Positions 35,456-46,025 of a stretch of 64,000 bases of DNA are shown piece by piece. The notes beneath the pieces are model-generated. The model saw only the letters and a program-made list of their open reading frames with translations, searched no databases and was not told the origin of the DNA. Made by a program: the position numbers and the translations under genes. Position 1 is the stretch's first letter. Each line of letters starts with the position of its first letter. The stretch covers positions 28,177,018 through 28,241,017 of the forward strand of contig CM038708.1 of NCBI GenBank assembly GCA_021613375.1. Reading direction: 5' to 3'. Origin of the DNA: Megaleporinus macrocephalus (lineage: Eukaryota; Chordata; Actinopteri; Characiformes; Anostomidae).

Positions 35456-35516
35456 ATTTAACAACTCTATCCGTCGTAGATAACTTCGCCTCATCATTCG
35501 GTTTGTTTTCAGACAT
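35456..35516 (-). CDS. ppp3ca: calcineurin A alpha, coding exon 1 (partial gene)
   Basis: The first coding exon of the catalytic subunit of calcineurin, the Ca2+/calmodulin-dependent Ser/Thr phosphatase that dephosphorylates NFAT. Read on the minus strand from 35516 it gives MSENKPNDEA then KLSTTDRVVK, 20 codons plus one base (T). The KLSTTDRVVK segment matches the vertebrate PPP3CA N-terminus as I remember it; the beta form has a proline-rich start and the gamma form is shorter. A donor GTAAGT follows at 35455-35450, leaving phase 1, which fits the known split codon after the lysine in this family (T plus CN would give Ser where mammals have Ala). The start is secure: an in-frame TGA lies 9 bases upstream (35525-35523), position -3 is G, and the minus strand has no other ATG between it and about 36100. 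The phosphatase domain lies in later exons outside this window. Confidence 0.9.
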
Positions 35517-35731
35517 TTCCAGTCAAATGTGTTGGCTTCTCTCTCTCTTTCTCTTTTTTCTGGTTTAAACTGAGCCTGAAAAACGAGCCGGTGTAGTCCT
35601 CGCTCAACGACTAGACTCTTCCCCAAAACGGGAGACTGAGACGGTGTCGCTGGCCGAAAATACTTTGCAACGGGGTAACGAATTTGAGCGCCGTTACTGT
35701 AGCTCTGTCTGATTTACAGCTCCCACTGTAA

Positions 35732-35817
<86 letters not shown>

Positions 35818-36060
35818 TCTCTCTCACCCAGCTCCAACCCCCCTCTCAGCACGGCGGACTCAACCAAACGGCAGGCTGGACAAACCCCGCCCTCTCTCAA
35901 GACCGCGCTTCCTATTGGACGAGCTCCGTCTCCCGCTCTCCAAAGCGGACGCGTTCTATGGCTGGGATTGCTGTCAGTCTCCTGTCTGAGTGCGAGATGG
36001 GCTTCGGTCTCAGTCGGTTCCTCGGCGAGGAGTGATTATAGTTCAGAGGAGCTCCAGACC
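35517..36060 (-). promoter_or_regulatory. ppp3ca: putative ppp3ca promoter and 5' leader
   Basis: A CpG-rich block just upstream of the ppp3ca start codon, unlike the AT-rich surroundings. On the gene's sense strand, going toward the ATG, there is a CCAAT box (ATTGG at 35914-35918 on the plus strand), a GC box (CCCCGCCC at 35885-35892), then a (GA)n tract at 35825-35736, then an ATG-free leader of about 220 bases ending at the ATG at 35516. No convincing TATA box is visible. This is typical of a broad CpG-island promoter. The transcription start is not determined. The function is inferred from position and motifs. Confidence 0.65.
35736..35825 (-). repeat. (GA)n microsatellite in ppp3ca leader/promoter
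   Basis: About 90 bp of (CT)n on the plus strand, (GA)n in the sense of ppp3ca, with one CTGTCT interruption near 35804. It sits between the GC box and the start codon, so it lies in either the core promoter or the 5' untranslated region. Long GA/CT tracts can form triplex DNA and are often length-polymorphic. Confidence 0.9.
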
Positions 36061-36460
36061 GCTGAAGATATGGTGCGGACGTGTTGAGCGCTGTGTAGAA
36101 CATCGCAGGCTTCTCAACTTTTGATGCAGACGCAGACTGTCTCTGTACTTTGGCAACATTTCCTGAACATCCATAATTAAGGCAGAGAGAACAAGCTGTC
36201 ACTGCAGTAAGAGCTGTTAGGACCTGTGTCTGGAATATGGTTGGGGACGTTATTTATAAAGGTGGAAGAATACTACTATCAGTGTATCGAAATAGTAAAA
36301 CTCTTTGATTTATGAGCTTTCATACAAATCTGTTTCACTGTCATTCAACAAGACCAAGCATTTGGATGTGTACTCTGAATGTCTTATATGAGGTGATTAA
36401 TGAGGAATTCCACTGTCAATGTCAGCACAGTTAAGTCACCAAGATGTAAACAAAGGCATT

Positions 36461-36605
36461 TAGGATTGTAAGAAATTATTGATACACTTGAGTATCGCAA
36501 TGTTGTGTTTGTGATTCTGTATCGATTCTCAAAAACACAGTTTCGCTTTTTAATGAATAGTTTACTTGCAAGGATTAGCAGCATTACAAGTACCGTCAAC
36601 TTAAC
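36461..36605. mobile_element. hAT-like MITE, family A copy 3 (5' fragment)
   Basis: TAGGATTGTAAGAAATTATT then GTGATTCTGTATCGATTCTC, as in the copy at 36808. The right half is missing. Confidence 0.55.
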
Positions 36606-36807
36606 TTTCTCCTTCTAAACAACATGATATTGTTTTCAACAGTGTAACAATTTTAATCCATTCAGAAAATCAGAAGAGAACATTTTAGGCATGTATTGAG
36701 TTTTTAAACTGTATTTCCAATACACCACTTCATCTGTTCAGGGGTCTCTCATTTGCTGTCCTCCATTAAAAAAACATGTGAAGGATCAAAACTAGCCTTC
36801 TGTGTGC

Positions 36808-37233
36808 TAGGAGTGTAAGAAAATATCAATGCACTTAAGTATCTTAGTATTATGTTTTGTTATTCTGTATCGATTCTCAAAAATACTGTATTGATCTGTA
36901 ATTAATGGTGTATATCATGTCTGTCCAAAGAAAACCATGCATTTTCATTTTTATCGATTTTTATTTTTTGAGTCCAGCAGCTGCCGTTTACGTTTGTAGA
37001 ACTTCATGATGAAAGATCCAATAGAAGTGCTCCAAAATCCTTTGGACAAAATTCTGGTTCCATTGACTTACATAGAGGGTTCTGGTCCTCAGGCTTTTTA
37101 CTTCAACGTAAACTGGTAGCAGAAGGATGTACCTCTAGCGTTGTATATCACAATATATAGCAATATAATGAATCCAGACTCATGTATCATGATATGTATT
37201 GTATCAACAGGTTCTTGCCAATGCACAGCCCTG
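36808..37233. mobile_element. hAT-like MITE, family A copy 4
   Basis: Left end TAGGAGTGTAAGAAAATATC, right end in reverse complement CAGGGCTGTGCATTGGCAAG. Internal CTGTATCGATTCTCAAAAA and GTATCATGATATGTATTGTA match the family. No target duplication is visible. Confidence 0.65.
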
Positions 37234-37610
37234 TTTACAATTATGGTGATAGTAACCAGGGGACTATAATGCAAGTATTTCCATTTTAATTATTTTCTGA
37301 GGTTTTTTTTTTTGAGGTTATTTTGCTTACATCACCCTGCATGTACCTGTCCATCATAAACCGATTTAAAAGATAGGCCAAGTAAAGTAGCGTAAAACAT
37401 GTCTCAGGCATGTGGAAACACATTCATAACAAGGCCATATGGTAACGTCTTGTGAGGGAGCTTTAAGATGGATGAAATTGCTCAGATGCCTGGTTCCTTT
37501 CACAGCCACTGTGAAGAATTCTCACACAGTTTGTATAGAATAGAGGGGTTTCACAACTAACTGCTCTGAAAGGAATCAGCATTAAAATGTTTGAGATTCC
37601 TCTTTAAGGC

Positions 37611-38400
37611 TTGTGCATTGTTTGTAACTCAGTTGCACTGCTCTAGAAGATCATTGGGCCTAATTCAGCAATATCTTTGTACATTTTTTTCTTCAATTTA
37701 AGAAAGGGGCTTAAAAGAAGTCCATGTTAGTTTTACACCTTTGTGCTCCTTGAGTGTGTGTATATTCTGTATTTTCCTGAGAACAAATCCCACATAAGAA
37801 AAAAACTGGCGAATGTCAGAATCTTCTGGATATTTCTCCTTAAGAACGGTTGGTGAATGCAAAAATCGATATTTATCGGAGCCAAATGAATGTGTGTGGT
37901 ACATTTCAATACTAACTCCAGAAGCGGAAAGGTGTTGAATGCACATTTTTTATTTACCCTAAAAATCAAATAACACATAACGCGTTCAACAAATGACACT
38001 GCATGCATCATTCATCAGTAGATACGTTCCTGAAGTAGCCTGCTTTGTCACTCTAAAGAGTGAGAGTGTATCTCATTTCCACTGCTATGCATATAAGTGG
38101 GCTTCATTTTACCATTCAGTGTCCATAAAGGTATTAGACAGCACATCTATTAGCTCTACTCCTCACTTCGGCTGTAAAGCTGTCACAGTGATGTATCTGT
38201 GAGAAGGATGTGCTTCTTACCAGAGAAAGAAATGCAGAGAGTTCATTCTCTCACTCAGAGTGGCAATAAAGGGTCAGACTACACACTTGATGAATACCAC
38301 TGATATAATAGTTTTAAATGCAGGAGGGCTCAAACACAGGGTCCATCAGACTAGCTGTAATAGGAGCGGTGGGTCAGGACCAATAATATAATCAATGAGC
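37611..38400. other. unremarkable flank sequence
   Basis: AT-rich, without recognised element ends or exons. Confidence 0.35.
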
Positions 38401-38408
38401 AATACATA

Positions 38409-39215
38409 CACTGATCAGCCATAACATTGAACACTCCTCCTTCTATCTACACTCACTGTCCATCAGCTCCACTTTCTAAATAGGGGCACTCTGTAGCTCT
38501 GCAATGTTCTGTAGTCCATCTGTTTCTCTGCATACTTTCTTAGCCCACTTACACCTTGTTCTTCAATGTCAAGACCCCTATGGGACCACCACAGAGCAGG
38601 TAATATGAGCAACGTGGATCATTCTCAGCACTGCAGTGACACTGATATGGTGGTGGTAGTGTTAGTGTGTGTTGTGCTGGTACGAGTGGATCAGACAGCA
38701 GTGCTGCTGGGGTGTTTAAACACCTCAGTGTCACTGCTGGATTGACAATAGTCCACCAACCAGAAACATCCAGCCAACAGCGTCCTGTGATCAGCATCCT
38801 GTGACCATGGATGAAGGACTAAAGGATGACCAAGAAAAAGCAGGTGAGCTTTACATTTACAAGGTGGAACAACAAGGTAGGTGTGTCTAATAGAGTGGAC
38901 AGTGAGTGGACACAGTGTTTAAACACTTCAGCAGCACTGCTGTGTCTAATCCACTTGTACAAACGCAACAAGCAACCACCATGTCAGTGTCACTGAGAAT
39001 GAGAATGGGCGCTAAGAATGATTTACCACCCAAATAGTAAGTGCCCTGTGGGGGTCCTGAACACTAAAGAACCAGGTGAATAACAAAGCATACAGATAAA
39101 CAGATGGACTACAGTCTGTATATCTAGAACTACACTTATATGGTAAGGGGAGCTCATAATGTGAATAATGAATGTAGATACAAGGAGGTGGTTTTAATAT
39201 TATGGCTGATCAGTG
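38409..39215. mobile_element. foldback element, near-complete palindrome, TA target site
   Basis: The left end CACTGATCAGCCATAACATT and the right end in reverse complement CACTGATCAGCCATAATATT start arms of roughly 340 bp each, so almost the whole 807 bp is an inverted repeat. Shared internal words include GTAGTCCATCTGTTT, GATCATTCTCAGC and GTGTTTAAACAC. TA dinucleotides flank both ends (38407-38408 and 39216-39217), as expected for Tc1/mariner-type insertion. It has no coding capacity. I recall this family as common in otophysan fish. Confidence 0.85.
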
Positions 39216-39910
39216 TATATGATGCTATTTGATACGTAAGACTCAGGTAGATGTAAAGGCAGCCCTTGTTCATGGTTTATAGCTCTGGGACGTCTGTGTT
39301 ACACACATGCACATATTGTCCTGACCGAAGAAGGAATGTGTCAGTCATTGCCTTCTTCAGTCAGATAGTATAAGAATTGGGAAGTGGCAATTACTGCCAT
39401 TTTACTTTCTGTTCTGTGTGAGCACCAGCCAGACTTTCACCCCTAAATTTAGCAGTAAAAATATAAAACTGTGGAAGTTATCACAACTCATTTCTCTAAG
39501 ACCATTTGTATAGAGATAGAAGGCCTACAGGCCCAGAAAATTAGTTTTAAAGTTTTTACAAGCTCCAAAAATCTGGATTTCGTGTTTTGGAAGCACAGGA
39601 CACACTGTCCATGTGTTTCATTAAATGTATTACTTGCCACCGGTTTGAGTCTACTAACAAGATGCTTTTTTAACAAGATCTTTTTTCTTTCTTCTTTTCT
39701 TTAAACTGGTGATACGCTTCGATCCATTAAAGAAACTTTCTTAATCTGACCACATCTCATTTTATCTGGGATAAGCTTTTGCTTAATAATGAGATCACAA
39801 ATGTTATTAGGCCAGCAAATTAGCAAAAGCTGCCAATGGCAGAATGTTAGTAAGGATGAACTACGATGCCAGTCTTCACACAGCAGGCACGGCCAAGCAA
39901 AGTACAAAAA

Positions 39911-39933
39911 GGGGAAGGGGGGTGGGGGGGGGT
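39911..39933 (+). repeat. G-rich run, G-quadruplex candidate
   Basis: G4, AA, G6, T, G9, T in 23 bp on the plus strand. Confidence 0.8.
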
Positions 39934-40139
39934 GCCATAAGAGTCCCATCCAACATCAGATAGACATGCAGATAGTTATGCAGATAGACAGCCAGAGGCC
40001 TGAATGCTAACAGGTCTGATAAGGTATGCTATGCTCACAGGCTCCTCGGTTTCATGTATCGTAGGTACAATTTTGATGAGTTTGTTTCATTTTCAAGTGA
40101 TAACGCCTTCAAATGTACTTGTAACAAACTTACCTGAAC

Positions 40140-40245
40140 TGCTTGGTAACCACCTTGCATCAATGTAGCAACCACCTGGGATACCTTAGTAAGCAGTTAG
40201 CAACAAACAGAGCCACATTAGCAACCACTTTGCTGAACCACTCAA
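40140..40245. repeat. degenerate GCAACCACC-type minisatellite
   Basis: Five or so copies of (T)AGCAACCAC(CT)- or GTAACCACC-like words at irregular spacing of about 17-30 bp. Confidence 0.55.
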
Positions 40246-40988
40246 GACTTTTGAGCTTTATGTAATTTGAGATCTTATGTTTGCATATTTATTTAATTGA
40301 TGTAGCAACACTTTTAATTGAAGGGGGCACATAACTCAGTTTACATGTAGCTGTTTCCTATCCAGACTCATTAGGAAGCTACATCTAGTATAGCATTAGA
40401 CTTGGAAGCAGGTCTGCTCTGTTCCAGTATCTGCTAAATGTATTTATATGAAAGACATTTGGGTATCGTAAGTGTCCATCTGCTTCGCTTGGGATCATTT
40501 TGTGTAAGTAGGTTGCAGGCCTGTGCATCTGCTTTACGGCTTAATTATTTTCTCTATTTTAGTAACTGCTAGTATTTAATTGCTGTGAGTACTGTATCTC
40601 TGTGGATAGGAAGGAAATAGACAGCGAGCTAGTTTTGCTCAAGGCTGCGTTGAAACTCAGTCGTCTTACGGAGAGATATTTTTTATTATGGGCCCACCAT
40701 CATTTTGCAGTTGTATTACAGTCATTGCTGGAGACTGAACTGCAGAATCCAATAGAGTGAAAACAATAGACTCTGGCTTCTAATACTTTGAGCTCATTCA
40801 CTGCAGTGCTGATCAATAGAATAGTGATGACACAGTTTCGCATGTTGAGTGCAAAGTGAAGAGGGAGCTGTTTGGCCACAAACTGACATAAGCTTACCAT
40901 AACAAATAACCACAGGGCAGTGTAGCAATGCCTGTTAGGCCTATGACCAGCATATGCTACCAATTACAACAGAAAGGGGAAGGGGGAG

Positions 40989-41040
40989 ATGAGAGAGAGA
41001 GAGAGAGAGAGAAAGAGAAAGAGAGAAAGAGAAAGAGAGA
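40989..41040. repeat. (GA)n-rich polypurine run
   Basis: GA dinucleotides passing into GAAAGA units, about 52 bp. Confidence 0.93.
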
Positions 41041-41296
41041 TGCTGAGTCACAAAACAAGTTTCAGTCTCCAAATTAACTGCACGTATGGCCTGTCAATGT
41101 TTGGAGACACCTTGCTTGTTGAAGTGCTCTGTAAAAAAGATTTCCACTGTTTATTTTTAGTGGAGGAAATTATATTTACTGTGCAAAAGTCAGAGACCAC
41201 CCTTAAATACTCACATTTTCAGTATAAATGGCCATGTAGTACAAACTGTTCATTTTTTTAGTATCAGGAAAAAATGTATGAACAATATATTTAAGT

Positions 41297-41301
41297 ATCT
41301 G

Positions 41302-41373
<72 letters not shown>
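41297..41373. repeat. (ATCT)n microsatellite
   Basis: About 18 ATCT tetramers after TTAAGTATCTGTCT, a junction like the retroposon tail at 17340, so this may also be the tail of a decayed retroposon. Confidence 0.95.
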
Positions 41374-41374
<1 letters not shown>

Positions 41375-42361
41375 ATAATATCCTTATTACAGTTTCCATT
41401 TTTTTTCAATACAATTGGTTGCAAGTTCTGTTTCTCACAGTCCAAGCAATGTGTATACATATTCAGTTCAGGTCTAGACCCTGGGGTGGTCAGTCCAGGA
41501 CAACAACATGTCTTAGTAACAGCTTCTTGAGAGCTATGTGTGTAGAGTTGAGTCTTCTGTCCAGGGTTATTACTGTTCACTAAAACTATTCCTAAAAGAA
41601 AATACTAGCAGTGATAAGATGTACTTTTTTTAACTATAACAAAAAACAAAAACCACAAAACCTAAACTAAAAGTGGAATGTCTACTGCAAACTAACTGAA
41701 CTGAAATGAAATTGCTGAGAAAAAAGTCTAGGTTTAATTTTTAAATGGGTTTAGAGCTGGGCCCCGTCTGTTTTTGACTATCTTTGAGAAAAGCTGGAGC
41801 CAAAAATGAAATAAAAGAATAAACAAATAAAAACATTAATAATCCTGTTTCTCACATTGGGAAGATGAACAGAAACACCTGTGAATTGTTTAAGATCTAA
41901 AGCAAGAGTGGAGATTGTTTTTTTTCTTTCTCTTGAAGATGAAAGCTTTACATACGGTTTATCTGATGGTAACAGTTTTGGTGGTCCACCAGATCTTGCA
42001 TGTTTGTTAGGTGTCCCATTTTCTTTGTATCTGTTTTTTCACTCTTTTCCTTTCACTTTCTTTTTCCTTATGCAAGAGGATTATGTTAAAAGCTCCTTAG
42101 AAATATCTCTTGGAAAAAAAAAACATTTGTACTTAATGGCCATGTTGGCTGGAAAGAAAGAACATTAATAAAGGATGATCTCTGACTTTGCACGCTACTT
42201 AGTAGTTTGTGTTCATCTCAACCTGATGATGTAATTTTCTATTTTATATGTTAGCTCATTACAAACACACACAGAAAACATACTGGCTGTGCCAAAACAT
42301 TTGACCTGCTCTTAGGCAGTGTTTTATATACCCTGATCGAATTGTGTCTTTACAGAATGTA

Positions 42362-42623
42362 TCCATCCATCCATCCATCCATCCATTATCTTCCGCTTTA
42401 TCCTGCTACTCGGGGTCACGGGGGACTGGAGCCAATCCCAGCGTCATTGGGCGAAGGTGGGCTACACTTTGGACAGGTCGCCAGTCCATTGCATGGCCAA
42501 CGCACACTCACACACACCTACAGGCAATTTATAGGCTGTGGGAGGACACAAGAGTACCCGAAGGAAACCCACTTAACATGCCCACTCCACACAGAACGGC
42601 CCAGACCGGAAATCCAACCTGGA
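42362..42623 (-). mobile_element. SINE-like retroposon, copy 3 (5'-truncated)
   Basis: Minus-strand copy of the family at 9574 and 17801, with its (GGAT)n tail as (ATCC)n at the left. It starts within the B box region (GGTTGGATTTCC in its own sense), so the polymerase III promoter is lost. It is flanked by a 15-bp perfect duplication TCTTTACAGAATGTA (42347-42361 and 42624-42638). The 5' truncation plus long duplication is the signature of LINE-driven reverse transcription. Confidence 0.93.
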
Positions 42624-42699
42624 TCTTTACAGAATGTACAGAAAGTAATTAATATTCTTTAGTTCACATTTTACATCCAGCATATAGTCCTCACAACAA

Positions 42700-42968
42700 A
42701 ATATGATTCTTCAAGGGTGCTTTAGAAATAACAGTGTTTCTATATGGAACCAGAAACACTCAACAAACCCTATTGCATGCTAAAATGGTCCTTTAGGCCG
42801 ATATGATTCTATATAAAGCCATATAAAACACATTGCCCCTCAGTCTGAAAAACAATTTCACCATACAAAGAACCATTTTCATGCAGATAGTTGAGTTTGA
42901 GTGTTCATTGGCTTACATAGAACCACAGTCTTCACTAAAGAACCACCTCTATTTAAGAGTGCATTGCA
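42700..42968. repeat. dispersed AAAGAACC-type repeat
   Basis: Words TTCAAGGGTGCTTTAGAAA, TTCTATATGGAACC, CAAAGAACCATTTTC and ACTAAAGAACCACC recur with inverted similarity at the two ends (GGTGCTTTAG versus, in reverse complement, GGTGGTTCTTTAG). It looks like a small TIR repeat. A related segment may lie at 45110-45300. Confidence 0.45.
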
Positions 42969-42969
42969 A

Positions 42970-43775
42970 ATACCCACATTTTTACCCTATGCTTCATACT
43001 CCATCTTCTCAATTCCGAGTCCTGAACTGATTTAAAGTCCTTTTTTGTCAGGCTATCATTCTTTTTTTCCTCATCAAATCACAGAAGCATAAATGTCTGG
43101 GCTGTATTTAAGTGGCCCTCAGATTGATCTCCTGTTGAGTCAGCGCTCCACAGCAACAGTAAATATTTCAGCCGGCCATATTGAGCTGTGCGGCAGGAGG
43201 CGAGCTTGCATGCTCCGCTCAGATCACTGCACCTGCTGATGGAGGGCCAAATGAGATTCAGAAGGGGAGTAAAAGAGAGTAGGATGGAGGTTCAGACGCT
43301 GTTATCAGTCATGGATACGCAAGTGCTGTACTGAAGGTACAGAAAATCGGTATGGCGTTATATTTGGCGATAGTACGATACAATACAACATATCAGCCGT
43401 ATCGCATTATCATAAAATAATAATAAATGATCAATAAAATGCATTCCATGCTGAAAATAAAAAAGGACAGCTTTAGCAAAGTCAAGTCCTTATTTCAGGT
43501 GAAAAGAGAGGAGGGGTCTGAGCTCACAGCTCCTGAAAAAAACCTACATTTCGGTTTATTTCACTACTACAGTCGACGCTGAAAATGTAACTCTTGGTGG
43601 AATGTTTCTTACCACTGCAGCCTTTGGTACTGGTGGAATTTTCTATTTCAGCTTTATCGAAAATAATGGAATAAATAAATGTTTTGCTGTGTAAACCAAA
43701 TGTAGTTGTACATAATAACTTCTATGATGCAGGTTTTAGAGGCCCCAGTCTGGATACTATCACCACCACTGTGAT

Positions 43776-43780
<5 letters not shown>
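42970..43780. other. unique flank sequence, possible conserved block at 43080-43260
   Basis: 43080-43260 is unique, GC-moderate and free of repeats. 43336-43390 (CGGTATGGCGTTATATTTGGC) resembles hAT internal sequence. No exon recognised. Confidence 0.35.
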
Positions 43781-43853
<73 letters not shown>

Positions 43854-43861
43854 ATACTATT
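43779..43861. repeat. (AT)n microsatellite
   Basis: About 40 AT units with one TTT interruption near 43838. Confidence 0.97.
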
Positions 43862-43997
43862 ATACAGAATGTTTTTTACATCACTAAAAATTCCTTATAT
43901 AAGAGGAAAACACTTGATAAAAAGATAATTAAATCTAGTCTAAGCGCCTTTCTGAAGAAAATGCGAGATGGTTGCGTATAAACATCAAAAAAGAGGT

Positions 43998-44480
43998 GTG
44001 CAGGTCAGTGTGTTTGGGGATCTGTCCTGACTGAGTACAGGCAGTTTGGTGGCTGTAGGTTTAACAAAACCGCAATGTTCAGGTTCAGATGAAAATGAAT
44101 GGGACCCTATGGGAGGAATGAATAAAAGGGAGGGATGAATAAAAAACAAGTAGACGAGTGGGGGTCAGTATGTCTGTGATTAGAGCTTGGGGACCTGCCC
44201 TGATTGAGTACATGCAGTTTGGTGGCTGTAGGTTAAATGAAACCATGAGGTTTGGGTGGGCTCGAAAATGAATAGGACTCTATGGGGAAAAAGAGGGATG
44301 GAAAAACAAATGACAAACAGACGAGTGCGGGTCGAAACCAATAATGAATCTGTGGTCGAGGGCCCACCCTGAGTTAGAGTATGCGGAACGGGGTCTGTAG
44401 ATCAAGTAGAAGTTCAGTACATTGGCGGGCACTTTTTCATCCTGTTTATTCTCTATGGGAAAAAATGGCAGAAAAATCTG
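43998..44480. repeat. three degenerate tandem units of about 165 bp
   Basis: Units from about 44001, 44161 and 44328 each carry GGTCAGT/GGTCGAA, a CCTGACTGAGTAC / CCTGATTGAGTAC / CCTGAGTTAGAGTAT word, TGTAGGT/TGTAGAT, TCTATGGG and AGACGAGTG-like ends. Units 1 and 2 are closer to each other than to unit 3. Confidence 0.7.
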
Positions 44481-46017
44481 TTGTTTTCTGGAATCCATGC
44501 TTCCCATCAAAAAGCTGTGTACAAACCCAAATCACACAATCATATCGGACAATCTGGAGTTGGAGCAGTGTTGATATTTTGAAAACTGCGGGACGAGTTA
44601 TGTGCAACCATAACCGAAAGCTGTCATAATGAGCTAACATCCAACCCGCTATACGGTTAATACAGTAAATATCTACTGGTTGTTGTTTCCAGCTTAGCTT
44701 AAAAGTGTCCACAGCAGTTCAGTGTTCCAGCCATCCAGAAATACCTGTAGTTAAGCTTGGAAAAACAAACGGTTACGTAATTTATCCCAATGATGATAAC
44801 GTATCACATTACCAAGCCCTATCAGCAGCATATCACATTAAATACATTCCGAATGTCTTTATATTAGCCTGCATTCCTCCTTCATTTACCCTGCCCTGAT
44901 TGAACCCATCGAACCAAGCCACAAAGTGAATTCAATCATCCCTTTAGCCTCCATTTCTTTTAACTTTGGGATATGACTAAAAGATTTCAGATTGACTCGA
45001 ATATGAGGACCCCTACTGAGCGAGAGACTCATTTAAAAGAAATGTGTCCAATTACTCAGCAGATTTGGAGCGCATAATGGAGGTTCTGGCCAGTGTGCAG
45101 GGCAGTAAACCATGCAGAGTGGCTACCATTCCACTGCGCACACTATATAGGTGCCAAGAAGGGTTCCTATGGAGCAGTGCCATATGGAAAAACCACTTTC
45201 AGTTTCCTACAGAACCTTTAAATGGGAGATTCTTAAACAAACCCGTGCACAGGATAAGTAAGTGTGATGAAGGTTCTATTCCAACTGCAGTCTTTTTGTA
45301 GTAGATCACTGTACAGTTCACTGTACATTCAAACTAAGAACGTGCAGGACTGGAGCCAGCGAAAGTTAGAGTCTCAGGATTATATATGCCAGAGCTGTTC
45401 TCTCATCTCCTGATAAGGTTAGCAGCGAGAGTGTTGGTAGAATACAGACTTATATTCCTAATCCTTTGTGTAAACACACGCTTTGTCTGGATTTTTCCCA
45501 TTGCATCCTATACAGCACCGCTCTAGCATTTTATGAAAACATAAACTGCTATCATGTTGAACAATGTTGAAACAAAGAAACTTTATGCCACCATTAGGAC
45601 TATATAGGAAATATGATGACACGGTTGTAGCGGCAGGGCACACCTGTGTTCTGTTTAGATAAAGCACACAAAAGCCTGTCCAAGAAGCGTTTCAGAATGC
45701 CCAGTAAGCCTTGGCACTAGAAAGACTAGCTCTGCAGTTCCTGTTCCATATAACTTTAGTGCAGACGGGTGGAGCTCAACCGCTGTAGACTGAATAGCTG
45801 AATGAATGTAAAAGGTTTGTTTCGTTTTATGACATCACAAAACTGACTGCATTTGCTCCTGAATTTGAATACATGGGCCGAGGATGGGAACTGTACACTT
45901 TTCAAGTTTAACAATGTTTACATACTTTATTAAACTGTGTATCTGAAATCGCACCCTATTTACCGTTCAGTGTTCTATTCAGGGTGTGGGTCATTTACTA
46001 GTGTTATTATTTAGATT
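44481..46017. other. mixed flank sequence
   Basis: CATAATGAGCTAACATCC near 44628 matches the start of dispersed family B. ATAACGTATCACATTACCAAGC near 44800 looks like a hAT end without a partner. 45110-45300 resembles the AAAGAACC-type repeat. No exon recognised. Confidence 0.35.
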
Positions 46018-46025
46018 CCCTACAT

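Larger units (their letters stand above)
36390..37610. mobile_element. possible old element of the GAGATGTAAACA family with insertions
   Basis: Starts GAGGAATTCCACTG and carries AAGATGTAAACA (36442-36453), like copies at 57847 and 61640. The right side near 37605, in reverse complement, begins TTAAAGAGGAATCTCA. Two family A pieces (36461-36605 and 36808-37233) lie inside. The ends are uncertain. Confidence 0.3.
39218..42346. other. flank sequence with simple repeats
   Basis: Contains a G-rich run at 39911-39933, a degenerate GCAACCACC-type repeat at 40140-40245, (GA)n at 40989-41040, a Tc1/mariner-like end word ACTGTGCAAAAGTCAGAGACC near 41180 without a partner, and (ATCT)n at 41297-41373. 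No exon recognised. Confidence 0.5.

Noticed and set aside
35399..35626. 75-codon frame overlapping the ppp3ca start, a possible upstream open frame
   Set aside because: It begins with TTG, not ATG. The minus strand has no ATG between 36100 and the ppp3ca start.
41172..41200. Tc1/mariner-type end (ACTGTGCAAAAGTC)
   Set aside because: A single end only. No inverted partner was found in the window, so no element is called.
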